Source: Symsagittifera roscoffensis
Taxonomy: Eukaryota; Xenacoelomorpha; Acoela; Convolutidae
Length of the DNA: 64,000 bases
Assembly (NCBI RefSeq): GCF_963678635.1
Contig: NC_087063.1
Coordinates: forward strand, 51,721,220 to 51,785,219
Reading direction: 5' to 3'
In this document: one piece after another, positions 32,544 to 42,119 of the stretch
How positions within the stretch are numbered: position 1 is the stretch's first letter
Layout: each line of letters opens with the position of its first letter
The notes under the pieces: model-generated
Seen by the model: the letters and a program-made list of their open reading frames with translations, nothing else
Told to the model about the DNA's origin: nothing
Databases searched by the model: none
Position numbers and translations under genes: made by a program

Positions 32544-33307
32544 GTGCACCAAGAGGGACGCTTTTATAGACTGAGTACTGGCCGAGCCGCCCACTACGAG
32601 AACATGAAGCCACACAATCCATCGACAGAGGACTGGTGTATACCTGCAGACAGGGAAGAAGGGGATTATCTAATGATGGACCCTGCTTGTGAGGTAAACG
32701 AGAAGGGCACCAGGGAGAAGAACGATGGGAACGAAGTCGTGGAGGAAGGAACGAATACACCGCTGGACCTGGATCCAAATGAGGTGATCGAAGAGGACGA
32801 TGAAACCTTACCCTACGCAGAGGAGGTTTGGCAGGATCCCGAACAGATAGAGGTTCCCAGAATTTGGAACCGGATCTTCCGTTCACGATGCAGACTCGTC
32901 AGAATGATGGGACAAGACGAAGGAAAAAGTATAACTCTTACGGTGACGACTTTGTAGTGGATAGGATAGATCTGAAGAAGATAATGGAAGAAGTAGTGGG
33001 TCTAGAAGAAATAACTGTGTCACAAGACATTGACATAGTCGATGATCACGACGATGAGTGGGTCAACGACCGGTCGAAACCCGAAGTAGAATTCGACGAC
33101 GAGCAACAGCAGTCATATGAACAAGACTTGACAAACCTGCCTGTCTTAGAATGGCTGAACGAAATAACGTCGGTACCAGAGGAGACCATTGGCACGATTC
33201 AAGAAGTAGATCATGAAAGCATGAACTACATCAAGACCGAACGAGACGATCCTTCCTGGGCTGACCACGAAGGACAACTACTCATTCCAGCTTCTAACCT
33301 CGACTAG
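32544..33307 (+). CDS. Acidic post-integrase tail, unknown function
   Basis: Two frames (32544-32957 and 32828-33307) cover an acidic, low-complexity stretch rich in D, E and N, with a stop before the macro domain. A Y-G-D-D-F-[VL]-[VI]-D segment is conserved in the decayed copy at 11395-11420. No zinc, chromodomain or other family signature is visible. It may be the C-terminus of the polyprotein or a transframe product. Confidence 0.5.
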
Positions 33308-33345
33308 ATACCCGGCATGCGATCGACGGGGACGTCGATGGATAT

Positions 33346-33371
33346 TTTTGTCCGGGGAGTGGGGGTAGGAC
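33346..33371 (+). promoter_or_regulatory. TTGTCCGGGGAG motif with purine-rich tract after pol
   Basis: Just after the pol tail stop, tttttgtccggggagt runs into a purine-rich gggggtagga. This looks like a polypurine tract, which in LTR elements sits at the end of the internal region. But the reading frames of the element continue downstream, no LTR start is seen here, and the same 12-mer recurs inside pol. Confidence 0.35.
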
Positions 33372-33384
33372 TTACCCACACTGA

Positions 33385-33951
33385 AAACTTGATAATAAAA
33401 AAATAAGAGTAGCAAGAGAAACAGGATACTTGGAAGCAGAAACAGGCGAAGAACCTAAGAAACCTGACATAGGGAGGGTGGTTGAATCATATTTAAACTT
33501 ACCAAATGAATATTCAAGTAACATAATACTAACAGACAGTGATTTTATACTCACAAATAGAACATGTACGATAGCAATCACAGCAGATATGAGTTTTAGG
33601 ACAGCGTTATCGGCAGATTTTAAGAGAGAATACAAAAACGTGGAATTCCTTTGGAAGCAACGACCAGGAGTAGGGGGCGTAGCAGCCTTACCTCCGGCGG
33701 CGTCACAGATACCGGGAAAATATCTATGCTTCTTGGTAACGAGGGCGACGGAGAAGCAGCACGTGGACCCAGATAACCTAGTCTTGTCCTTGACGAGGTT
33801 GAGGGACTTCCTCGTGGAAATGGACGTGAAGGAGTTTTCGCTTCCAGTGTACGACCCGAACAGAGGACGACTGCATCCTCGGGAATTGTACGCGCTTGTA
33901 CACGTGATATTCTCTGACACAAATATACAAGTATATTTACATAACAAATAA
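33385..33951 (+). CDS. Macro domain protein, TARG1/POA1-like, catalytic residues changed
   Basis: The fold signature runs from about 33530 to 33940: N-I-I-L-T-D-S-D-F-I, A-I-T-A-D-M-S-F-R-T-A-L-S-A-D-F-K-R-E-Y, P-G-V-G-G-V-A-A-L-P, Y-L-C-F-L-V-T-R, a two-helix segment with L-T-R-L-R-D-F, then V-Y-D-P-N-R-G-R-L and V-I-F-S-D-T-N-I-Q-V-Y. This is the order seen in ADP-ribose-binding macro domains of the TARG1/POA1 type. In that family a lysine after L-[IV]-T-K and the aspartate of a G-C-G-L-D loop act in de-ADP-ribosylation; here they are R and P-N-R-G-R-L, so binding without catalysis is likely. No ATG precedes the domain, suggesting fusion, splicing or a non-AUG start. It is conserved in the decayed copy. 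Confidence 0.75.
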   Translation, partial: KLDNKKIRVARETGYLEAETGEEPKKPDIGRVVESYLNLPNEYSSNIILTDSDFILTNRTCTIAITADMSFRTALSADFKREYKNVEFLWKQRPGVGGVAALPPAASQIPGKYLCFLVTRATEKQHVDPDNLVLSLTRLRDFLVEMDVKEFSLPVYDPNRGRLHPRELYALVHVIFSDTNIQVYLHNK

Positions 33952-34324
33952 TACTTAAGTATAGGCTGAGTGACGTCCGGGAGGGTGTTAGGCTAAAGAC
34001 TAAGTTGTGTGTAGTGTGTGATAAGTGTGATATATGTGTTATGTTATGTTATGTGTTATGTTATTAAGATCGTGGGTAAGAAGGGGTTAGTGACCATGAA
34101 CAACTGAATGACAATCTTAGGAATAGATCCAAAGTTTGGACTGTCCAATCTTAGGTCGAATTCCAAAATTTTAGAGACCGATTGATTTTAATAAATTTTA
34201 GGAACAGAATCTTTTTATCTGACTGTTTTTAAATGAATTTTGAGGCGAAACTGACATGTGTGATATTCGTGACCTCTTTTCTAGATCCTGATTGATCATT
34301 TAATTACTCACTTGAGTCAAACCT
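33952..34324 (+). other. Non-coding spacer between macro and SGNH genes
   Basis: About 370 bp without an ORF, with a ttatg/tgtta microsatellite-like run near 34031-34067. It is AT-richer than the coding flanks and could be a leader or internal promoter for the downstream genes; I see no TATA or splice signal I would defend. Confidence 0.45.
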
Positions 34325-36262
34325 TTGAATCAAATCGAATCGAACTTGAAGAACAGAATGGATAATTTCAACTTGGATGAAATGATGGACCTGGCAGAGG
34401 CATATGTAGGACCGATGATAGATGCGATCCATCGTCGGCTAATGGATCGAGACTTTGCTCTGGAGGACCCAGAGGTAGTCATGTTGCTGACCACCCTGAT
34501 CAACATCTTGGGGCATGACAACCGTGGGGACCGCCCCACGGAAGTCCTGTTGATGGCAGCATATGGAGAGAGGGGAGTACTAGACCGCCCAAACATGAGA
34601 GTGATGAGGTGGAGAAACGGGGCTCTCTCAGGGAGTGACTTGGCGAATGAGCCTGGATTGGGAAGTTCTAGGACTTACCAACCAGGTGAAATGCCTATGC
34701 CCTCCAAGCCCAAACCTGGGCTGACGAAAATGCATCAGGAGATGAACAGCGAGGCTGCCTCGTCTGGTTCACCACTGAGAGCAGCTGTGCCACCGAAGAG
34801 GGCGAAAGTAGAACAGAAGATTCAGACGAACCAAAACATGCAAGATCTGGATGGGATAAAGGATGAACTGGAAAGAACGAAAAGGGAGCTGGACGAGATG
34901 ACCAAAACCGTGCTCAGTACGGAGGAAGATAGGGACATGTGGAAAAGATTGTTCGAGGACTGCAGCAAAAAGCAGGGTGAAGAGATAGAGCGCTTGAGGC
35001 GGGATTACAAAGAGCGGATGGCGTTGACAACGGCCGTGGAGAAAGTGATACCTGCAAGGAGTATTCCTCGTGGGCAGTCCCCGATGGAGCTCTTGACGCC
35101 TCGAGAAATGAGTCAGACAACGGAGACACGGCTCCCGACAGCGACAGATCGAGTGACAATCCCGGACCCTAGTGACACCTTGGGTGATCCCGTCGTGGAA
35201 CAAACGGCGAGGAAGCTGATGGAGACAGCTGGACGACTGGTCGCCAACAAGAATGCGCCAGGTTCTGGGGTGACTGCACCCTATGGAACGATCGACGACA
35301 CGGGCAGAGTACGACTCTTCCAGACCGTGATCAGACAGGGAATTAGCGACGTGACGCCACTAATGGGGAGCTCTAAGGCCCCAGAAAGAAGAATACAGAA
35401 GATGCCAGCGAAGAAAGTGTCACGTGTAATAGACATACAAAAGAAGAATCAATTGAGATATAACTTCACGGGAGTTCCGGAGACAGATCCGAGAGCTTGC
35501 TTCAATCGAGCGACCTGGAACCCGGCAGTGAACCTGCAACAACCGCCACTGGGGACATCACATCTGATACTGGGAGACAGCTTGGTCAGAGTACTATCGA
35601 ATTTGAGGACCTCTTGGGTCACCACAGTGATGGCATTCGGAGGAGCGACCATAGCCCAGTTATACCGGATGGTGGAACAAATGAATCCAGGGAGGATCCC
35701 CAGTGTGATGATCCAGATTGGAACGAACAACATCTCGAGAAGTTCGGATGAGGAGGAAGCACTATGGGAATCAATGATGGTGTGCTTGTTTACTACCCTC
35801 TGGCAGAAATTCAATTGCGCGGTACTGACCGTTTGTACTGTGCAAATGAACACGAGGAGCTTGACAGCATCAGGAAGAAGGCACAACGAAGGAGTCGTCA
35901 GGTGGAATAACATCTTGAGGAATCTCGCAAGTCGGAATGCCGGAAGAAAGATCCTCATGGACATCGAACATGAGTTGAGAGCTATGGATCAGGCCAGACT
36001 GACCACGGACGGCATCCACTTCGTTAGTATAGAAGGACAGGCTTGGTTGAATCGAGTCTTCCAAGAGCGGTTGGATGAGTTGGAGGTAGAACTCTTTGAC
36101 ACTGGAGTGCTGAGGGAAGAAGAAGGAGCATCGAGCGAAACGGTGATTACCACCTTTGTGCCTCCTAGCCTGGAAACACGCTTGGGGACGGTCCCGGCCG
36201 TCACGAATTATAGACAACAGAGCTCCAGCGAACCAGGTCAAAGGACAGACGTTCAGGATTGA
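34325..36262 (+). CDS. SGNH/GDSL-type hydrolase fused to a coiled-coil N-terminus
   Basis: The open frame is 645 codons from a TTG; the first ATG is at 34358 and is the better start. Residues about 175-235 form a coiled coil, followed by a basic/polar linker. The C-terminal third is an SGNH hydrolase: block I G-D-S-L with Ser419, a G-G block II, block III G-T-N-N with Asn469, and block V D-G-I-H with Asp562 and His565, so the whole catalytic set is present. SGNH enzymes cleave ester bonds (acetyl, lipid, sugar esters). There is no signal peptide, so it would act in the cytosol. It is uninterrupted, in contrast to pol. It ends at the start of the tandem duplication. Confidence 0.85.
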   Translation: MNQIESNLKNRMDNFNLDEMMDLAEAYVGPMIDAIHRRLMDRDFALEDPEVVMLLTTLINILGHDNRGDRPTEVLLMAAYGERGVLDRPNMRVMRWRNGALSGSDLANEPGLGSSRTYQPGEMPMPSKPKPGLTKMHQEMNSEAASSGSPLRAAVPPKRAKVEQKIQTNQNMQDLDGIKDELERTKRELDEMTKTVLSTEEDRDMWKRLFEDCSKKQGEEIERLRRDYKERMALTTAVEKVIPARSIPRGQSPMELLTPREMSQTTETRLPTATDRVTIPDPSDTLGDPVVEQTARKLMETAGRLVANKNAPGSGVTAPYGTIDDTGRVRLFQTVIRQGISDVTPLMGSSKAPERRIQKMPAKKVSRVIDIQKKNQLRYNFTGVPETDPRACFNRATWNPAVNLQQPPLGTSHLILGDSLVRVLSNLRTSWVTTVMAFGGATIAQLYRMVEQMNPGRIPSVMIQIGTNNISRSSDEEEALWESMMVCLFTTLWQKFNCAVLTVCTVQMNTRSLTASGRRHNEGVVRWNNILRNLASRNAGRKILMDIEHELRAMDQARLTTDGIHFVSIEGQAWLNRVFQERLDELEVELFDTGVLREEEGASSETVITTFVPPSLETRLGTVPAVTNYRQQSSSEPGQRTDVQD

Positions 36263-39200
36263 TTGGGAGAAGCGCCGATGAGGAGGACCATCCATCCTAG
36301 GAGAAGAACATGACCTGTCAACCCAATCGAAGAGACAGCCAGCACGTCTAGATCGGACACGAGATCGGAGACGACAAGTACCAGTCGAGAGGAGAGACGC
36401 CCGGGCAGAGGCTCGTTGATGTGGTCAAGACCCATACCATCTCCCTGGCATGTATACAAAGACGAACTAACGAAGCTGGATCTCCAGAGGGTGAGCTTCA
36501 TCGAAGATGCAAGGAGGATGCTGAATGGAGCCAGGCTATCCGTCAGCAGACTGTGCTCGATAACCGGCGTAGACTGGTTGATAGCCGCTAGCATAAACTT
36601 CAGTTCCACGACGGCCTTGAGATTTTCTGACCTATAGAGACTGCCCTCTAATAACACAATGGGACCAGTGAACGCGAGAACATTGCAGGATGTAAGATTG
36701 AATCATGATGAGGGGAATCGGGAAGAGAGACCAGGAAGATTTCTGACGACGAGAGCGCCGATTGAACAACATGTGAAGATGCTAAGGCAAGTGAGCTCAC
36801 CCCCAGGTCATGTGAAGGAAAGAATATACCCGAAACTAGTGGGTCAAGATGGTGATGTCCAAAGATACGGCGGATTGAAAGCGATAAAGAAAGATGAGAC
36901 CATCTTCGCCGCCTATGACAAAGCAGAAATGAGGAAGGCCAAGATCATGATAGTAGCGAATTCAGAGTTCGTGTATACTTCCAAGTCTCTGTTTTGGCCG
37001 GACGTCATAATGTTGGCAGCGGTCGATCTGGACCTACTGTGCAATCGGTATTTCTGGATATAGGGGTACAAAGACAGACGGACATGAACCCAATTACGAT
37101 CGTGTTTGCTGGCATCAATGACCATCTACACAGTAGAGGTTTTCTGAGCAGACTCAGAGATCCTACAACGGCAGAGAATGCTGTGTGGCCAGTGATAAAA
37201 GATATCCTTGAGTCGATGGGTGAAGTGCTGGATGCAATAAAGGAGGGGACGTTCACCAGGGTGACACCGAGAGTAGTATTCGCGTTGTCTCCGGGGTATG
37301 CATATCTCCCGGATGGACTAAATTTCGTGTATGCGATTGTGACCTTGCTTTCGGAAAGAAAATATGATGTGATCATATCAGCCCCAAATCGCATGATAGA
37401 GATGGAGAACTTGAGGCCACTCAGGGCTGAACTACCTGCAGTGTGGTCAGATATCTCGAACGCGATGAGAGGATTCAAGGACCATGCGCTGCACATGTTA
37501 GTGTTGGACGAGGTGCTGGGGTTGGAACTGTCCAATTTCATTCAACAAATCAAGCTTAAGCCGGGAATAGACGACGACCATCGAGTGGTCACAGCGATGT
37601 CAAACGACTTATGGTTGCGAGCAATGGAAGTGACAGGTGAAGGCACGAGAAGGAAAAACTCCCAAGAGACTAGAGCTCATTTGGAGGCGATGGTTTTGAG
37701 AACCAAGCCGGAAGCCAACCAGTGGCTACACCTAAGTCCTCAAGTAGCGGCATTGGGTGCAGATGCTTTTGAGCAAGGCCCTGTGATGATCACGAAGATC
37801 CATGCCTACTTGTTTAAGGAGGTGAACCTGGCGGAAAATGCTGAAGAAAAGACCGCTGAATTTGTAAACAGAATGTGTCAGATTACCCTGGAAACCTTCT
37901 AGACCCAGCAAGTGAAGGGACAGGAAGGCTTTGATCGGACGGACAGCATGCTGAAAGGGTTGGGAGCCGGATGGACCGCGTTCTTCTTGGCAAAAGTCTA
38001 CCCAAAAGTCTATCATTACTTGGTTAAAGAATTCCTCCAAGCAGTAGTGGAAGTGTCAATTGTGGAACTACTAGCGAACCAGGTCAAAGGACAGACGTTC
38101 AGGATCGATTGGGAGAAGCGCCGATGAGGAGGACCATCCATCCTAGGAGAAGAACAGGACCTGTCAACCCAATCGAAGAGACAGCCAGCACGTCTAGATC
38201 GGACACGAGATCGGAGACGACAAGTACCAGTCGAGAGGAGAGACGCCCGGACAGAGGCTCGTTGATGTGGTCAAGACCCATACCATCTCCCTGGCATGTA
38301 TACAAAGACGAACTAATGAAGCTGGATCTCCAGAGGGTGAGCTTCATCGAAGATGCAAGGAGGATGCTGAATGGAGCGAGGCTATCCGTCAGCAGACTGT
38401 ACTCGATAACCGGCGTAGACTGGTTGATAGCCGCTAGCATAAACTTCAGTTCCACGACGGCCTTGAGATTTGCTGACCTAGAGGGACTGCCCTCTAATAA
38501 CACAAAGGGACCAGTGAACGCGAGACTATTGCAGGATGTAAGATTGAATCATGATGAGGGGAATCGGGAAGAAAGACCAGGAAGATTTCTGACGACGAGA
38601 GCGCCGATTGGACAACATGTGAAGATGCTAAGGCAAGTGAGCTCACCCCCAGACCATGTGAAGGAAAGAATATACCCGAAACTAGTGGGTCAAGAGATGG
38701 TGATGTCCAAAGATACGGCGGATTGAAAGCGATAAAGAAAGATGAGACCATCTTCGCCGCCTATGACAAAGCAGAAATGAGGAAGGCCAAGATCATGATA
38801 GTAGCGAATTCAGAGTTCGTGTATACTTCCAAGTCTCTGTTTTGGCCGGACGTCATAATGTTGGCAGCGGTCGATCTGGACCTACTGTGCAATCGGTATT
38901 TCTGGCTATAGGGGTACAAAGACAGACGGACATGAACCCAATTACGATCGTGTTTGCCGGCATCAATGACCATCTACACAGTAGAGGTTTTCTGAGCAGA
39001 CTCAGAGATCCTACAACGGCAGAGAATGCTGTGTGGCCAGCGATAAAAGATATCCTTGAGTCGATGGGTGAAGTGCTGGATGCGATGAGGGAGGGGTCGT
39101 TCACCAAGGTGACACCGAGAGTAGTATTCGCGTTGTCTCCGGGGTATGCATATCTCCCGGATGGACTAAAATTCGTGTATGCGATTGTGACCTTGATTTC

Positions 39201-39916
39201 GGAAAGAAAATATGATGTGATCATATCAGCACCAAATCGCATGATAGAGATGGAGAACCTGAGGCCACTCAGGGCTGAACTACCTGCAGTGTGGTCAGAT
39301 ATCTCGAACGCGATGAGAGGATTCAAGGACCATGCGCTGCACATGTTAGTGTTGGACGAGGTGCTGGGGTTGGAACTGTCCAACTTCAGTCGACAACTCA
39401 AGCTTAAGCCGGGAATAGACGACGACCATCGAGTGGTCACAGCGATGTCAAACGACTTATGGTTCCGAGCAATGGAAGTGACAGGTGAAAGCACGAGAAG
39501 GAAAAACTCCCAAGAGCTCATTTGGAGGCGATGGTTTTGAGAACCAAGCCGGAAGCCAACCAGTGGCTACACCTAAGTCCTCGAGTAGCGGCATTGGGTG
39601 CAGATGCTTTTGAACAAGGCCCTGTGATGATCACGAAGATCCATGCCTACTTGTTAAAGGAGGTGAACCTGGCGGAAAATGCTGAAGAAAAGACCGCTGA
39701 ATTTGTGAACAGAATGTGTCAGATTACCCTGGAAACCTTCTGGACCCAGCAAGTGAAGGGACAGGAAGGTTTTGAACGGACGGACAGCATGCTGGAAGGG
39801 TTGAGAGCCGGATGGACCGCGTCCTTCTTGGCAAAAGTCTACCCAAAAGTCTCTCGTTACTTGATAAAAGAATTCCTCCAAGCAGTAGTTGAAGTGTCAA
39901 TAGTGGAAATACTAGC
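36230..39916 (+). repeat. Tandem duplication of a 1.84-kb coding segment
   Basis: Unit 1 is 36230-38075 and unit 2 is 38076-39916, nearly identical (offset 1846-1848 bp). At the junction, unit 1's end (gaactactagc) is joined to the sequence that in unit 1 follows ctccagc, so the shared AGC is a three-base microhomology. Unit 1 repeats the last codons of the SGNH gene and the SGNH-like module. Differences between units are scattered single bases and a few short indels, so the duplication is recent, or an assembly duplication. Confidence 0.9.
36253..37902 (+). CDS. SGNH-like second module, first copy (frame-broken)
   Basis: Upstream frames (36416-36637 and 36659-37063) give a basic serine-rich start and a helical part containing A-K-I-M-I-V-A-N-S-E-F, which could be a diverged block I with Ser but without the G-D. 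The main frame (36994-37902) has I-T-I-V-F-A-G-I-N-D-H-L, a typical block III, and long helices with W-S-D-I-S-N-A-M-R-G-F. No D-x-x-H block V is visible, so it may be a non-catalytic relative. A 70-base overlap between 36994 and 37063 marks a -1 step in frame. The end continues into a helical tail shared with unit 2. Confidence 0.45.
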
Positions 39917-40136
39917 CTTGTTCGTGACGTTTGGAGCAGAGAGTTTTGTGAAAGGACCGGCGATGCTGCTCACCGAAGGAATCCAGAACCCGCGGTTAGA
40001 TGGGCTTCTAACACTGATTGCGATTACCCACGGAAACTTGGGAGGACTAATGAAATTGACACGTTGTCCAGAGCAGATGAGAGAGAGAGAGAGTGAGGAA
40101 TTTGGATATGAAGAAATCCACGGACTCGTGGAATAA
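38109..40136 (+). CDS. SGNH-like second module, duplicated copy with continuing tail (frame-broken)
   Basis: Frames 38109-38726, 38723-38911, 38842-39540 and 39522-40136 cover the second unit. The first, 205 codons from an ATG, is intact where unit 1 has a stop, so it shows the original N-terminus (basic, T/S-rich, then W-S-R-P-I-P-S-P-W-H-V-Y). The A-N-S-E-F and G-I-N-D-H-L motifs are as in unit 1, with the same frame step at the same place. Beyond 39916 it alone continues into the following ORF, so this is the ancestral right-hand side. The function is unknown beyond SGNH-like resemblance. Confidence 0.45.
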
Positions 40137-41793
40137 GATAAGAGACCTGAGACATACTCTTATCCAATACCTCTTACAACAAAATCGCTTTGGAACGGGA
40201 GAAGATGAGACTATCGAAAGAGAAGAAGATGTTAGACGACATGTGGGGGGCATGCCCCTATTAACTGATCTGAGCTTGGCTATGAGAACCGATCCCTTAG
40301 CATTGATCAGAGGAGCCACGGAGTTTGTGACAGTGATCTATGGACCAGCAGTCACGTTTGCGTTCCCTGACGTTAAGGTGGAGGCGTATAGGAGGTCGGT
40401 GCTGCACCTGAACCGCATATCAGCAGTCGACGGTAGAGTACTGAACTGGTGTGAGCAGCACACATTGCGGGAGCTCATGAGTGAAGACCTATTAATTGCG
40501 AAAATATCAGAGCCAGAGATGACAGTCATCAATTTTGACGATAACTTCCGTGATCGCATGGGAGAAGTAGAAAGAGGACACATCGAGGTGTTTCCGAAGC
40601 TTTGGAATCTGAGACCCTATGATAAAACGAATGGTGAGATAACCAGAGTGCCTCGTCTCACAGCAGCATATCACAAGGTGAGAGAAGAGACTAAGGATTG
40701 GGGTGATTACGAGAAGTTGCCGGAAGAAATCCCCGAATTCCCTCTGATAAGAAGGATGTTGCTCGGAGCAGTCTCCGTGGTACAAACTCCTAGGTTGAGA
40801 GCATTCGAAACCAATGAAAGGAGAATAGGGAATTTCGTGGCAACGATGGATACATACTTTGTGGGAAGAAATGCCGCCGTGTTACAGTACACACAATTTG
40901 CCTATACGGATCAAGCGACGAGAAGGCGAATAAGCAACGCCGCGACTCCCAAGCCTGGAAGATTTGACGAGGAATGGGCGGGATTAGGCTTAGCGCCTAT
41001 GAAGATCCTGCCTGAGGCCTGAGAACTGCCTGAGGCCTCCTTGATCCTGACTAGTGAGAAACCGGAGTTGACGGTAGTAGGAACGCTGCGGACGAGAATC
41101 TTCCTAGCACCCTCCGGTTGTGAGGAAGTCAAAGTGGTCCATGGAGAAGAGGAAGATAGATCGGCCGGTACATTGATCATGCCGAAGTTTCCGGAAGGAA
41201 CCGACAATGATAGGCAAGGACCCTCGAGCTCAAAGAGAGATATGTCAGAAGGAGATGACGGACAGGGAGGAAGCCGTCAAACCGAAGAACCCATGCAACA
41301 AGATGCAAGTCAAGCTGGTGGGGAAGACGACAGGGCATCGACAGGAGGAGTATCCAGCCTGGATTTCAATATCTTCAGTGATCTTGAGAACAACGCGGAT
41401 ACGTTGGAGACGAATGAGCCAGCGGATGAAGGCATTTCGACACTGGAGCCTCCGTCAGCCTTTATGGAAATGAAACGGAATTTGCCGGAGAGCAGCTCTC
41501 CTGGCAGTTCAAGAAATAACGAACAAAGAATCCTCATGGAATCACCTCGAAGAAGAAGAATGGAGGGTTCAGCCAGAGAACCTTTCTTGGGAACGTTGCC
41601 CGAAGAAGAGTGGGAAGTACATCACCGCGACCATGAGAATAGGACGGGATGTAGATTGGACAGAGTGGCGTTCATGGAAGAAGTCTGGACAGTAGTTCAA
41701 AGCTATGGGACCCAGTCCATTTTGAAAACAGGTCTCAACCGACTGTTGATGCGGGAAGTCCATGATAAACTTGATGAGTGTGAAGGTAGATGA
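40093..41793 (+). CDS. Unknown long reading frame with one in-frame stop
   Basis: Open from 40093 (GTG; first ATG at 40108) to a TGA at 41020-41022, then open in the same frame to 41793, about 560 codons. The first part is well folded in appearance (mixed hydrophobic helices, several Y, W, F); the second part after residue 310 is acidic and proline/serine-rich. Around the stop the words ctgcctgaggcct occur twice 15-20 bp apart, so a short duplication may have produced it. I recognise no family. It overlaps the preceding tail frame by 43 bases, as expected for a broken continuous polyprotein. Confidence 0.5.
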
Positions 41794-42119
41794 GTGAGTT
41801 GTTGATTGACTCAGCCACTGATGAAAGTGAAGCGAACTCTCCCATCAAGATGACACCGCAGGACGATAAAGGAGAGGTGGTGTATCTGTCAAGAACCAGG
41901 AAAGGAACGATGCGATCGAAATTGGTGATTGATAAGATCAACGAGATGAAAAAGAAGTTAGGCAGCAGAGTGATGCCGAGGAGAGTAGGAAAGACGAAGG
42001 TGGATTCGGAGATATCGATAAAAGCTGTCAAAGCAATTCAGCAAAAAGGAAACGAGTCGAAGAGGTCATGGATTTGGGACAAGGTGATTATCAATTGCCT
42101 GGCACGGATAAAATGCTGA
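41790..42119 (+). CDS. Unknown short frame linking two larger ones
   Basis: 109 codons, basic (many K and R) with E-M-K-K-K-L-G-S-R-V and I-S-I-K-A-V-K-A-I-Q-Q-K segments. It overlaps the 3' end of the preceding frame by four bases and the next frame by about 50, so it is best read as a middle part of one long protein interrupted by frame breaks. Confidence 0.4.
   Translation: MSELLIDSATDESEANSPIKMTPQDDKGEVVYLSRTRKGTMRSKLVIDKINEMKKKLGSRVMPRRVGKTKVDSEISIKAVKAIQQKGNESKRSWIWDKVIINCLARIKC

Noticed and set aside
34325-36262. A secreted host GDSL lipase gene
   Set aside because: There is no signal peptide, the hydrolase is fused to a charged coiled coil, and it sits within the element's gene order supported by flanking cargo.
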